Shown here: piece by piece, positions 9,270-18,395 of the stretch | Position numbering within the stretch: position 1 is the first letter of the stretch | Layout: every line of letters starts with the position of its first letter | Origin: Ureibacillus sinduriensis BLB-1 = JCM 15800 | GTDB taxonomy: Bacteria > Bacillota > Bacilli > Bacillales_A > Planococcaceae | Direction of reading: 5' to 3' | Length of the DNA: 64,000 bases | Assembly: GCF_000772955.1 (NCBI RefSeq) | Contig: NZ_JPVO01000054.1 | Location: 124,001 to 188,000, forward strand | Program-made: the position numbers and the translations under genes | Notes under the pieces: generated by a model | Databases searched by the model: none | What the model was told of the DNA's origin: nothing | Seen by the model: only the letters and a program-made list of their open reading frames with translations

Positions 9270-9929
9270 ATGGATTATAACGAAATAGGAATACTCGCAT
9301 TTCAAGAAAAAAGATATGAAGATGCTGCAAAGGCGTTTACAGAAGCGATAGAGAACAATCCAAATGACGCCATTGGTTATGTGAATTTCGGCAACTTGTT
9401 GGCCTCGATGAATGATCATGAGCGGGCGGAACGATTTTTTCAAAAAGCGATCACTGTTGACGAAACGACAGCCACTGCCTACTATGGATTAGCAAATCTG
9501 TATTACAATGCAGAACGCTATATCGAGGCGGCAAAGCTCTATCAAAAGGCAATCGAGCATGGAATTCAGGGTGCCGATGCTTATTACATGCTTGCTAAAT
9601 CATTCGAACGCGATGAAAAGGTGAAATTGGCGCTACCATACATGCAAAGGGCAGCAGAACTCGCACCTGATGACTTACAAATCCGGTTATCTTATGGCAT
9701 ATTGCTTTGTACACTTGAAATGTTTGAAGTGGCAAAAGGTGAACTAGAATTTGTTCTGGAGAATGATGCCAAAAACGCCGATGCCCATTATAATTTGGGC
9801 GTCCTCTATGCGGTATCCACCGAAGAGACGGAGTTGGCCATGGAGCATTTAAAAGAAGCATATACAATTGACCCAAATTTTGATCAAGCAAGATATATAT
9901 ACGATATGATTAGCCAAAGATTCAATTAG
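9270..9929 (+). CDS. Tetratricopeptide repeat protein (YrrB-like)
   Basis: 219 residues of nearly continuous TPR units (AIGYVNFGNLLASMNDHERAE, ATAYYGLANLYYNAERYIEA and so on), predicting a superhelical protein-protein interaction scaffold. No signal or membrane span. B. subtilis YrrB occupies the same place after mnmA and before recD2. Binding partner unknown. AGAGGTGA precedes ATG. An imperfect palindrome (AGCATATC at 9216, GATATGCT at 9242) lies just upstream. Confidence 0.9.
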   Translation: MDYNEIGILAFQEKRYEDAAKAFTEAIENNPNDAIGYVNFGNLLASMNDHERAERFFQKAITVDETTATAYYGLANLYYNAERYIEAAKLYQKAIEHGIQGADAYYMLAKSFERDEKVKLALPYMQRAAELAPDDLQIRLSYGILLCTLEMFEVAKGELEFVLENDAKNADAHYNLGVLYAVSTEETELAMEHLKEAYTIDPNFDQARYIYDMISQRFN

Positions 9930-9966
9930 ATTAGATCGGCCAATCCAACCCATTAGCTGCACAATC

Positions 9967-10006
9967 AAGGGAGCTGTCCAAATAGTTTTTGGGCAACTCC
10001 CTTTTT
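9967..10006 (+). terminator. Terminator of the cymR-TPR operon
   Basis: AAGGGAGCTGTCC pairs with GGGCAACTCCCTT with small mismatches, followed by TTTTT. Confidence 0.85.
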
Positions 10007-10170
10007 GCTGTAAAAATTATTTGAATGGATTTGTAAATAAGCAAGATACTAAGAGAGGAAAATAAAATAGTTTCTTTCGTTCTGGATAGGGAACGATAAT
10101 ATTGGACTTATCTTTTCTCTTTTGTTCTATAGCGATGTCCATTTTCTAAATTTGTAAAGCAGGTGTCTGG

Positions 10171-11385
10171 ATGAATATTTTATGGGGTATATTAGGAATT
10201 TTTGTTGTCTTGTTAATAACCTTGGCCTTTTCTAGTAATCGAAAGTCCATCAATTGGAGAACAATCACCGGAGGATTAGCGCTCCAGTTAATATTCGCTT
10301 TCATCGTACTAAAATGGGAATTTGGCCGAAAAATTCTACTTGGTCTGTCAAACGGTGTGCAAAAATTAATAAACTATGCCAATGAAGGAATTTCTTTTTT
10401 ATTCGGCCCTTTAGCCAATCCAAACGTCACTGGAGGAATGGTCTTTGCGCTTAGTGTCCTGACGATCATCATTTTCTTATCTTCGTTAATTTCCGTTTTA
10501 TATTATTTAGGGATTATGCAGCTGGTCATTAAAGTATTGGGTGGAGGATTGTCAAAGATGTTAGGAACAACTAGGGCAGAATCCGTTAATGCCGCTGCCA
10601 ATATTTTTGTCGGCCAGACCGAGGCACCATTGGTTATCCGTCCTTTTTTAGGGAAAATGACAAAATCGGAGCTGTTTGCCGTCATGACGGGGGGCTTGGC
10701 ATCGGTTTCCGGGTCTGTACTTGTGGGCTATTCATTGCTTGGTGTCCCTTTGGAGTATTTAATTGCAGCAAGCTTTATGGCTGCGCCGGCTGGGTTGGTC
10801 ATGGCAAAGCTCATGCTTCCCGAAACAGAAGAGGTTGATGAAACGAACTTTAAATTGGACAAGGATTCAGAATCTGTCAATGTCATCGATGCCGCAGCAC
10901 GCGGCGCGGGAGACGGCTTGAAACTTGCGGTCAATGTTGGGGCCATGCTACTGGCTTTCATCGCATTGATTGCACTAATAAATGGAATATTAGGTGGAAT
11001 CGGAAGTCTGTTTGGTTTTGGAGGTCTCACACTTGAAGGTATTTTAGGGTATGTCTTCTCTCCACTTGCATTTGCAGTAGGAGTGCCTTGGAGTGAAGCA
11101 GTTGAAGCGGGTTCGTTTATCGGGCAAAAAATAGTATTGAATGAGTTTGTCGCTTATTCCAATTTCGGGCCAGTTATCCCGGAGCTATCGGAAAAAACAG
11201 TCTTGATTATAAGTTTTGCTTTATGTGGATTCGCCAACCTCAGTTCGATGGCAATTTTAATTGGCGGGTTAGGATCAATGGCTCCAAGCAGAAGACCAAT
11301 TATAGCAAAACTCGCCATAAGGGCGGTGATTGCCGGGACATTGGCTTCGCTTTTAAACGGAGCGATTGCCGGGATGTTTTTATAA
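10171..11385 (+). CDS. Concentrative nucleoside transporter (NupC/CNT family)
   Basis: 404 residues with about ten hydrophobic segments; cation-coupled uptake of nucleosides. Signature motifs: GQTEAPLVIRPFL near the middle and GFANLSSMAI near the C-terminus, both forming the substrate and ion site in CNT proteins. Nucleoside preference cannot be read. GTG/ATG choice is simple: ATG 10171 has GCAGGTG upstream. It lies in an accessory insertion relative to B. subtilis, where recD2 directly follows yrrB. Confidence 0.92.
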   Translation: MNILWGILGIFVVLLITLAFSSNRKSINWRTITGGLALQLIFAFIVLKWEFGRKILLGLSNGVQKLINYANEGISFLFGPLANPNVTGGMVFALSVLTIIIFLSSLISVLYYLGIMQLVIKVLGGGLSKMLGTTRAESVNAAANIFVGQTEAPLVIRPFLGKMTKSELFAVMTGGLASVSGSVLVGYSLLGVPLEYLIAASFMAAPAGLVMAKLMLPETEEVDETNFKLDKDSESVNVIDAAARGAGDGLKLAVNVGAMLLAFIALIALINGILGGIGSLFGFGGLTLEGILGYVFSPLAFAVGVPWSEAVEAGSFIGQKIVLNEFVAYSNFGPVIPELSEKTVLIISFALCGFANLSSMAILIGGLGSMAPSRRPIIAKLAIRAVIAGTLASLLNGAIAGMFL

Positions 11386-11388
11386 TAT

Positions 11389-11428
11389 CAAGCGTACAAA
11401 TAGACCAATTTGTACGCTTGTGGTTTTT
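11389..11428. terminator. Bidirectional terminator between nupC-like and hisA-like genes
   Basis: CAAGCGTACAAA pairs perfectly with TTTGTACGCTTG. The plus-strand side runs into a T tract (GGTTTTTG); it may also serve the minus-strand hisA-like gene. Confidence 0.8.
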
Positions 11429-11458
11429 GACATTTTTACGCAAAATGGAGTTCGAGAT

Positions 11459-12250
11459 TTACGTTCTATGCTTCATTTTTTTTGCACAAAACTCCACAAC
11501 TTCGTTATAATTTAAATCGCCTCCAAATATGTCAAGGGAACTTCCAATCGTGATATGAAGTCGCCCTTTCGTGAGGGACTGGAATTTTTGCAGGTCCTCC
11601 AGTGATCGTATGCCTCCCGCATAAGTAGTAGGGATGGTAGTCCATAGAGCTAAATCCCGTACTAACTCTTCTTGCATGCCACTTCGTTTTCCTTCGACAT
11701 CTACTGCATGAATAAGTAATTCATCGCAATATTGTTCAATAAATGATATCGATGCTTCATTTACTTCAAAATCACTGATTTTCGTCCATTTATCTGTAAC
11801 AACGAACCATTTATCAGCTACCTTTTTGCAGCTTAAATCAATGACTATATGTTCTTTGCCGACTGTCTGTACGAGTTTTTCCAAACGATCCATATCCAAT
11901 TTCCCATCATGGAAAATATAAGAAGTAACAATAATATGAGATGCTCCTGAATGAATATATTTATTGGCATTATCGGACGTAATCCCTCCGCCGATCTGCA
12001 AACCGTTCGGATATGTCCGCAATGCAAGAAGTGCAGCTTCTTCGTTGCCGGAACCGAGCATTATGACATGACCACCAGTGAGACCATCCCTTTTGAACAT
12101 GTCGGCAAAAAAAGATGAATCGTTATCGGAAATAAAGTTCTCGACAACGCTCTTATCCTGATGCCCCAACGTACTCCCAACGATTTGTTTGACTTTCCCA
12201 TCATGTAGGTCGATACAAGGTCTAAATTCCACTAATCCCACAAATCCCAC
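11459..12250 (-). CDS. Eukaryotic-type HisA (ProFAR isomerase), orphan
   Basis: 263 residues, TIM barrel. The wording is that of the fungal/plant HIS6 form, not bacterial HisA: FRPCIDLHDGKVKQIVGSTL at the start, QIGGGI, IVIDLSCKK, LLIHAVDVEGKRSG, YAGGIRS and the C-terminal GSSLDIFGG. Catalytic acids are expected at CIDLH and HAVDVEG. It should isomerise ProFAR in histidine synthesis, but no other his gene is nearby. The first codon is uncertain: GTG 12250, 12241 and 12232 lie in a short tandem repeat of GTGGGATTT; AAGGG favours the first. Likely horizontally acquired (inference). Confidence 0.85.
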   Translation of the reverse strand: MGFVGLVEFRPCIDLHDGKVKQIVGSTLGHQDKSVVENFISDNDSSFFADMFKRDGLTGGHVIMLGSGNEEAALLALRTYPNGLQIGGGITSDNANKYIHSGASHIIVTSYIFHDGKLDMDRLEKLVQTVGKEHIVIDLSCKKVADKWFVVTDKWTKISDFEVNEASISFIEQYCDELLIHAVDVEGKRSGMQEELVRDLALWTTIPTTYAGGIRSLEDLQKFQSLTKGRLHITIGSSLDIFGGDLNYNEVVEFCAKKMKHRT

Positions 12251-12418
12251 AAATCCCTTCTGGCTACTGAACTTAAATTCAAATTTCTATATAAATTATC
12301 ATAGCATCCAATAGTTGAAAAATCGAGGAGCGCCATCATTTTCATTATAAGACAGTTGTTCATTGATATGGTAAAATCATAGTTATCATAGCAAAAAAAG
12401 AGAGAAGAGGAAGTCGGG

Positions 12419-14893
12419 ATGGCAGAAAATCTTAATTTATTTGAAGTGAATAAATTGTTTATTCTTGGCCGTCCAGTTGTGTCCATTTTTCATAATGCGG
12501 CAAATATGTATTCAATTGTACGAGTTAAAATACAAGAAACAAATATCCAATATGACGACAAAGAAATGATTGTCGTAGGCTATTTCCCGAAGTTAAACGA
12601 AGAGGAATTGTACCGTTTTACAGGCACGCTTAAAACCCATCCGAAGTACGGCCAGCAATTTCAAGTAGAAACATTCGTCAAAGAAGTGCCGGCAACAGAA
12701 CAAGGCATCATCCACTACCTATCAAGCGACTTGTTTTCAGGTATCGGTCGAAAAACGGCGGAAACGATTGTCGAGAAACTGGGAGTGGATGCAATTCGTA
12801 AAATTATGGAGGACCCCTACGCTCTAGATAGTGTTCCGCGCCTTAATGAGGAGAAAAAAGCAAAAATCCGCGAGACATTGGAGCAAAATCTTGGCCTGGA
12901 AAAAGTCATGATCAAGCTGAATGAATGGGGATTCGGACCTCAATTAGGGATGAAAATTTATCAGACTTATCGTGAAGAAACAATCCCACTACTTACCGAA
13001 AATCCTTATCGACTAATTGAAGACGTTGAGGGGGTCGGATTTGCCAGAGCGGATGAACTTGGCAGCAAGCTGGGAATCACTGGTTCACATCCAGACCGCA
13101 TAAAAGCAGCGGTATTGCATGTGCTAACAAATGCATCCCTTTCAGATGGACATGTTTATCTGGACGCAGAACAGGTTTTGCCGGAAGTGAAATCGATGCT
13201 GGAACAGCGGCAACCCCATGAAATTCCATATGAGAATATCTCGAAGGCAATCATCGAAATGAGGGAAGAAAGTAAAATTTGTGGGGAAGAAACACGACTT
13301 TACTTGCCATCCCTTTACTATAGTGAGGTCGGGATTGCCTCCAAAATATTGGAGCTATTGAACCACAATGGAAAACAGCGATTTTCAAAGGATGAAATCC
13401 GCAAGGCGATTGGAGAAGTTGAAGAACGATTGGATGTTTCATATGCCGAAACACAGGCCAGGGCCATTGAATGTGCGCTTAACTCTTCATTGATGATCCT
13501 TACTGGTGGTCCAGGTACAGGAAAAACAACGGTTATTCGTGGATTCGTTGAGGTATATGCGGAACTTCATGGGTTGTCATTAAACCCAAAGGAATATGCA
13601 CAAAAAGAAGAACCATTCCCGATTGTGTTGGCAGCACCTACTGGAAGGGCAGCAAAAAGATTGGCGGAATCTACTGAACTTCCGGCCATGACAATCCACC
13701 GATTACTTGGCTTTAATGGTCAGGAAAAAGAAGAAGAGACGGAGCGGGAAATCGAAGGCCGGCTCATTATTATTGATGAAATGTCGATGGTTGATACTTG
13801 GCTTGCCCATCAACTTCTAAAAAGTATAAGTGAAGACGTACAGGTTGTTTTTGTAGGGGACCAAGATCAATTGCCGCCAGTTGGCCCGGGGCAAGTATTA
13901 AAGGATTTGTTGGCTTCCCAAAAGGTACCGACCGTGGAATTGACGGATGTCTACCGTCAGGCTGAAGGCTCAACGATTATTGAATTAGCCCATCAAATCA
14001 AAAAAGGCAACATCCCGCAATCAGTAGAAAATAAAACAAGTGACCGGTCTTTTATTAAAGCCTCGGCTGACCAAATAGCAAGCGTAGTGACGCAGGTGGT
14101 CAAAAGTGCGGTTGCAAAGGGGCAATCGATCCGGGATATTCAAGTGCTGGCTCCTATGTATAAAGGCCCGGCTGGAATCGATATGCTGAATAAGAGAATT
14201 CAGGAACTGGTAAACCCAAATGATGATGGGAAAAGGAAGGAACTTGTCTTCGGGGACGTCACATACCGAATTGGGGATAAAGTATTGCAGCTTGTCAATC
14301 AACCGGAAAGCAATATTTTCAATGGTGATATGGGGGAAGTCATAGCGATTATCCGAGCGAAAGAAAACATCGAAAAGCAGGATTTACTTGTAGTTTCTTA
14401 TGATGGCAATGAAGTTACCTACCAACGGGGTGATTTAAACCAAATTACACTTGCGTATTGCTGCTCGATCCACAAATCACAAGGTAGTGAATTTCCAACG
14501 GTCATTATGCCAATAGTGCGGGGATATTCAAAGATGCTTCGTCGCAACCTGCTATATACTGGTATCACACGAGCGAAAAACTTCTTGATCCTTTGCGGGG
14601 AGCCGGAGGTCTTTACTGCCGGACTTTCCAAAACCGATGATTTACTTCGTTTAACAAGCTTAAAAGCCAGAATAAATCCAATGGATAACCACCAAGAAAA
14701 AAATGCTCAAGTTGAAATGATGATTGGCGAAAAAGTAACCGAACCACTGAATGTGTTTGAGCAGCAGGATGAAATTCGTGCAAACGGGGAAGGGGCGGCT
14801 CTTATATTAAATGAAGAGACTGCACCGTATATCCATCCATTGATTGGAATGAATGGATTGTCGCCTTATGATTTTTTGGAAAAGGACGATTGA
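12419..14893 (+). CDS. recD2: RecD2-type SF1B DNA helicase
   Basis: 824 residues. Long RecD2-specific N-terminal region with helix-hairpin-helix motifs (residues about 90-230), then Walker A TGGPGTGKTT near residue 365, Walker B IIIDEMSMVD, GDQDQLPPVGPG, and the C-terminal helicase motifs QGSEFPTVI and YTGITRAK. A 5'-3' helicase without RecBC partners, linked to replication-fork maintenance in B. subtilis (YrrC). ATG follows AGAGGAAG. The C-terminus is somewhat longer than the 798-residue B. subtilis protein. Confidence 0.95.
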   Translation: MAENLNLFEVNKLFILGRPVVSIFHNAANMYSIVRVKIQETNIQYDDKEMIVVGYFPKLNEEELYRFTGTLKTHPKYGQQFQVETFVKEVPATEQGIIHYLSSDLFSGIGRKTAETIVEKLGVDAIRKIMEDPYALDSVPRLNEEKKAKIRETLEQNLGLEKVMIKLNEWGFGPQLGMKIYQTYREETIPLLTENPYRLIEDVEGVGFARADELGSKLGITGSHPDRIKAAVLHVLTNASLSDGHVYLDAEQVLPEVKSMLEQRQPHEIPYENISKAIIEMREESKICGEETRLYLPSLYYSEVGIASKILELLNHNGKQRFSKDEIRKAIGEVEERLDVSYAETQARAIECALNSSLMILTGGPGTGKTTVIRGFVEVYAELHGLSLNPKEYAQKEEPFPIVLAAPTGRAAKRLAESTELPAMTIHRLLGFNGQEKEEETEREIEGRLIIIDEMSMVDTWLAHQLLKSISEDVQVVFVGDQDQLPPVGPGQVLKDLLASQKVPTVELTDVYRQAEGSTIIELAHQIKKGNIPQSVENKTSDRSFIKASADQIASVVTQVVKSAVAKGQSIRDIQVLAPMYKGPAGIDMLNKRIQELVNPNDDGKRKELVFGDVTYRIGDKVLQLVNQPESNIFNGDMGEVIAIIRAKENIEKQDLLVVSYDGNEVTYQRGDLNQITLAYCCSIHKSQGSEFPTVIMPIVRGYSKMLRRNLLYTGITRAKNFLILCGEPEVFTAGLSKTDDLLRLTSLKARINPMDNHQEKNAQVEMMIGEKVTEPLNVFEQQDEIRANGEGAALILNEETAPYIHPLIGMNGLSPYDFLEKDD

Positions 14894-15026
14894 AAGGTTT
14901 GAGGGAAATAAGTTGCTTTAAAATTTCCTTGCAGCCTCATCTATAGCTCATCACCACCAAAAAAGGTGGCAAATAACATACTTCCTGCGCATATAGTAGT
15001 TTTATGGAAGAAGGAAGGTGATATTT

Positions 15027-15680
15027 GTGGATCATGTTGGTGGAATTCAACACCCCTCCATTACAAAACGAGTGATCTTGGTAGAAGGCAGCAGTAAATT
15101 TGAAGTGAAGCCGGATTATGCTACAGTACAAATTGAAGTTGTCACTCAATCGAGAGATTTAAGTGAAGCACAAAGGGAAAATTCATTGAAGATGAACGAG
15201 GTCATCCAATCTTTATTGGCATTGAATATTGATAGGAATGATATTCAAACTGCTTTTTTCAATGTTTTTCCAGGTTATGATTATGTAGATGGGAGACAGG
15301 TGTTCCGGGGATACGAAGTGACAAATGCAATTACAGTCGAAATTCATGATTTAAATAACGTGGCAATTGTCATTGATACGGCAATCCAAAATGGTGCGAA
15401 CCGCATTTCGCAGCTGGAGTTTAAACTTGAAGATGATGCTGTCTATTATCAAAAAGCATTGCAGCTTGCCCTTCAAAATGCACATGAGAAAGCAAACGCT
15501 ATCGCGGCATCACTTTGGCTTTCGTATATGCCGGTTCCAATCGAGATAACTGAAGAAACTGCAGGTGGACCGATACTAGTAAAATCGGTTACCGTGTCAT
15601 CCACAAGAAATTTGGAAACACCGATTGAACAAGGGATGATTACGGTTGAAGCAACTCTTAAAGTAAAATATCAGTTTTAA
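15027..15680 (+). CDS. SIMPL domain (DUF541) protein
   Basis: 217 residues. The N-terminal RVILVEGSSKFEVKPDYATVQIEVVTQ and the middle RGYEVTNAITVEIHDLNNV are characteristic of SIMPL-domain proteins. GTG 15027 has GGAAGGTG six bases upstream; an in-frame GTG at 15018 overlaps that site. No signal peptide is apparent, unlike many Gram-negative members, so it is probably cytoplasmic. Function of the family is poorly defined. Stand-alone gene with its own terminator. Confidence 0.85.
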   Translation: MDHVGGIQHPSITKRVILVEGSSKFEVKPDYATVQIEVVTQSRDLSEAQRENSLKMNEVIQSLLALNIDRNDIQTAFFNVFPGYDYVDGRQVFRGYEVTNAITVEIHDLNNVAIVIDTAIQNGANRISQLEFKLEDDAVYYQKALQLALQNAHEKANAIAASLWLSYMPVPIEITEETAGGPILVKSVTVSSTRNLETPIEQGMITVEATLKVKYQF

Positions 15681-15684
15681 CAAG

Positions 15685-15718
15685 GAGAGAACTTATATTT
15701 TTTAAGTTCTCTTTTTTT
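15685..15718 (+). terminator. Terminator of the SIMPL gene
   Basis: AGAGAACTTA pairs with TAAGTTCTCT, followed by seven T residues. Confidence 0.92.
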
Positions 15719-15832
15719 AGAGGGAATACTGATTGTTATGCCGAAAATAATATCCATAATCAAAAAATAGATTAGGTCAACAATAAAACAGAAGATCGAC
15801 AGGCTGATATAAAAATTGAAAGGGAGATCGGA

Positions 15833-16261
15833 TTGACCAAGTACGAGCTAAAAACAAAAGAAACAAAAATGAGCGTCATGGAATTTATAGAAACAGTGGA
15901 AAATCCGAAAAAAAGGGAGGATGCATATAAACTACTTAAAATTTTCGAGGAGACGACAGGGTTTGAAGCAAAAATGTGGGGGCCTAGCATTATCGGATTT
16001 GGTTCTTACCACTATCGGTACGAATCGGGTCATGAGGGGGATGCACCGCTTGTAGGTTTTTCCCCTAGAAAAGCTAAAATTAGTCTCTATTTTGCTACAG
16101 GCGATACAGAGAGGGAAAAACTGCTGGAACGTTTCGGAAAACATACATCCGGCAAGGCTTGCGTTTATATCAATAAACTGGCTGATGTGAATGAAGAGGT
16201 TCTAAAGCAGCTAATTGAACAATCCATTGCATTCTTGCAAAAAATGTATCCGCGGGATTGA
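15833..16261 (+). CDS. DUF1801 (YdhG-like) protein
   Basis: 142 residues. The family signature GFEAKMWGPSIIGFGSYHY followed by SGHEGDAPLVGFSPRK and LYF is present, and the C-terminal CVYINKLADVN matches. These proteins have an alpha/beta fold and unknown role. TTG start preceded by AGGGAGAT. The stop overlaps the distal frame of the next gene but the Spo0M start is 60 bases further on. Confidence 0.85.
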   Translation: MTKYELKTKETKMSVMEFIETVENPKKREDAYKLLKIFEETTGFEAKMWGPSIIGFGSYHYRYESGHEGDAPLVGFSPRKAKISLYFATGDTEREKLLERFGKHTSGKACVYINKLADVNEEVLKQLIEQSIAFLQKMYPRD

Positions 16262-16320
16262 AACTTTTATCATTCAAAGACGTAAAAGAAGAGATATTAA
16301 ATTTGACGGGAGTGCTTAAC

Positions 16321-17091
16321 ATGGCGTTTTTCAAAAAGCTTGGAGCAAGCATTGGCATTGGTTCTGCAAAGGTTGACACAAAGTTGGGAAATTCCTCTTA
16401 TGAAGCTGGTGATCAAATCAAAGGTGAGGTTGAAATCTACGGTGGAAATGTCGAACAACAAATCAATGCCATTTATTTAACTTTATATACAACATATATT
16501 AAAGAGGTTGATGACAATAAGTATACTGCTAACGCACCGATTCAGAAGTTCAAAGTAAGCGATCCGTTCATCATAAATGCGGATGAAACAAAAAAAATCC
16601 CTTTTTCATTCACTATTCCGTTTGATGTCCCGATTACAGCGGGAAGAACAAAAGTCTGGGTGGCTACTGAATTGGATATCCAAAGCGGTGTGGATTCAGA
16701 AGATAAGGATTATATCGATATCCGACCATCGAAATTTGCATCGAGAGTACTGGATGTTGTGCAACAATTGGGTTTCAGATTGCGTGAAGTCGAATGCAAA
16801 CAAGCTTCATATAAATATAAGGGCAACTACCCATTCATTCAAGAATTTGAATTTGTACCGACAAGCGGGACTTTTAGGGGCAGATTAGATGAGTTGGAAA
16901 TTGTCTTCCTTTCTCAAACGCAAAGTCAAGTGGAAATACTCATGCAGGTGGACCGTAAAGCAAGAGGTCTCGGAGGATTCTTGGCAGAAGCGTTGGATGC
17001 TGACGAAACCCATGTTAGAATGACGGTAACCCAACAGGATTTACTTACATTGGGTGAACAACTGAGACAAGTAATATCAAGATACTCCTAA
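16321..17091 (+). CDS. spo0M: Sporulation-control protein Spo0M
   Basis: 256 residues, the typical Spo0M length, with the conserved start MAFFKKLGASIGIGSAKVDT. Arrestin-like beta-sandwich protein; in B. subtilis it affects stage 0 of sporulation and interacts with cell-division or cytoskeletal proteins. Family motifs include the VDTKL..SSYEAGDQIKGEV strand and DIRPSKFASRVLD. The frame opens upstream at 16258, but ATG 16321 has GACGGGAGTG and gives the family N-terminus. Confidence 0.93.
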   Translation: MAFFKKLGASIGIGSAKVDTKLGNSSYEAGDQIKGEVEIYGGNVEQQINAIYLTLYTTYIKEVDDNKYTANAPIQKFKVSDPFIINADETKKIPFSFTIPFDVPITAGRTKVWVATELDIQSGVDSEDKDYIDIRPSKFASRVLDVVQQLGFRLREVECKQASYKYKGNYPFIQEFEFVPTSGTFRGRLDELEIVFLSQTQSQVEILMQVDRKARGLGGFLAEALDADETHVRMTVTQQDLLTLGEQLRQVISRYS

Positions 17092-17102
17092 TAATGAATG
17101 GT

Positions 17103-17136
17103 CGCTAAAAAGTCAAAAGCTTTTTAGCGGTTTTTT
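17103..17136 (+). terminator. Terminator of spo0M
   Basis: CGCTAAAAAG pairs with CTTTTTAGCG, followed by GTTTTTT. Confidence 0.9.
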
Positions 17137-17206
17137 ACATTTTTATCTATTTATCCAAATACAAAATATGCTATGATTCAATCTATATTGGAGGATTGAA
17201 TACGAA

Positions 17207-18361
17207 ATGAACAATCAACGTTGGTTGTCCCAAAATTTCTTTATTTTCTTCTTTACTTGGGGCGTATATTTGCAGTATTGGTCAGGCTGGCTAAGTGAAG
17301 CAAAAGGATTGACGGTAAAGGAAGTAAGCCTCATTATGGGCTTTGGTCTAGTGGCACGCGCCTTCTCGACAATGTTTGTTTTCCCTTTCGCTTCAAAATA
17401 TTTAAGCGATAAAAAATTGACACAGTTCTTGGTGATTTGTGCATTGATTTCGGCTATTTTGTATATCCCTTTTAATCATTTTGTTGCCTTGTTCATTGTC
17501 ACGATGATTTTCAGCTTGTTTTATCCGTCCCTATTACCTGCGATTGAAAGCAGTGCATCCACTCTTGTACAGCAAGGTAAAGTTCATTACGGAAAAAGCC
17601 GATCCTATGGGTCCATCAGTTTTGTGATTTCTGTATTTATTCTTAGTATTGTTATTGGTTATTTAGGGGAAGCTGCGATTTTATGGTGCATGATTGGCTA
17701 TTTAGTCATCATGTTGGGTTTGCAAGCAATGCCTGCTCCGGAAGTTCTAAGTACGAAGCCGACAGTAGAAGACCGCTCGCAAAAATTTTCTATGAGAAGC
17801 TTGTGGAAGATAAAAGGTTTCCCGGTTGTATTGATAATTGTTATTCTGCTGCAGGGATCTCTTGCATCCTATTACAATTATAGCTATATCTATTTGCAGA
17901 AATATTTGGAAGTAAATACTTTTTATATCGGGATTATTTTGAATGTTGCGGTCGTATTTGAAATCTTGTTCTTTTTAAAAGTAGATCACTTATTCTCCAA
18001 ATGGAAAACTTCTTCATTATTGCTTCTTGCAGGTTCTGGTTCTACATTGCGTTGGGTGATCATTTTCGCATTCCCGAATGTATGGATGTTCATTTTATCG
18101 CAGACACTGCATGCACTTGCATTTGCAATGTCGCATTATGCATTTGTACAATACATAACACGCACTTTACCTAAGCAGCAATTATCCAATGCACAAGGGC
18201 TTTATTCCGCATTAGCAACAAGCTTGAGTGCAGCCGTTTTAACTTTGTTGGGCGGTTACTTATATGACATTTCGCCGGGTTTGGCTTTCTTAGGAATGAC
18301 CGTTGTAACTATCCCAGCCATTATCATTATCCTTATAACGAAAAAGACATATCAATACTAG
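17207..18361 (+). CDS. MFS transporter, phenylpropionate permease-like
   Basis: 384 residues with about 12 hydrophobic segments. The N-terminal FFFTWGVYLQYWSGWLSEAKGL and SRSYGSISFVISVF resemble the MFS_1-like / 3-phenylpropionic acid transporter (HcaT) group. Substrate cannot be deduced; the family name is probably only structural. GGAGG lies upstream of the ATG. Convergent with terC across a shared terminator. Confidence 0.85.
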   Translation: MNNQRWLSQNFFIFFFTWGVYLQYWSGWLSEAKGLTVKEVSLIMGFGLVARAFSTMFVFPFASKYLSDKKLTQFLVICALISAILYIPFNHFVALFIVTMIFSLFYPSLLPAIESSASTLVQQGKVHYGKSRSYGSISFVISVFILSIVIGYLGEAAILWCMIGYLVIMLGLQAMPAPEVLSTKPTVEDRSQKFSMRSLWKIKGFPVVLIIVILLQGSLASYYNYSYIYLQKYLEVNTFYIGIILNVAVVFEILFFLKVDHLFSKWKTSSLLLLAGSGSTLRWVIIFAFPNVWMFILSQTLHALAFAMSHYAFVQYITRTLPKQQLSNAQGLYSALATSLSAAVLTLLGGYLYDISPGLAFLGMTVVTIPAIIIILITKKTYQY

Positions 18362-18364
18362 AAA

Positions 18365-18395
18365 AAGTCGTCCCTAGTTTGGGGCGACTTCTTTG
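18365..18395. terminator. Shared terminator between MFS and terC genes
   Basis: AAGTCGTCCC pairs with GGGGCGACTT (one G-T), with A-rich and T-rich flanks on the two sides, suiting both convergent genes. Confidence 0.75.

Noticed and set aside
10007-10170. Purine riboswitch upstream of the nucleoside transporter
   Set aside because: The conserved three-way junction sequences are absent.
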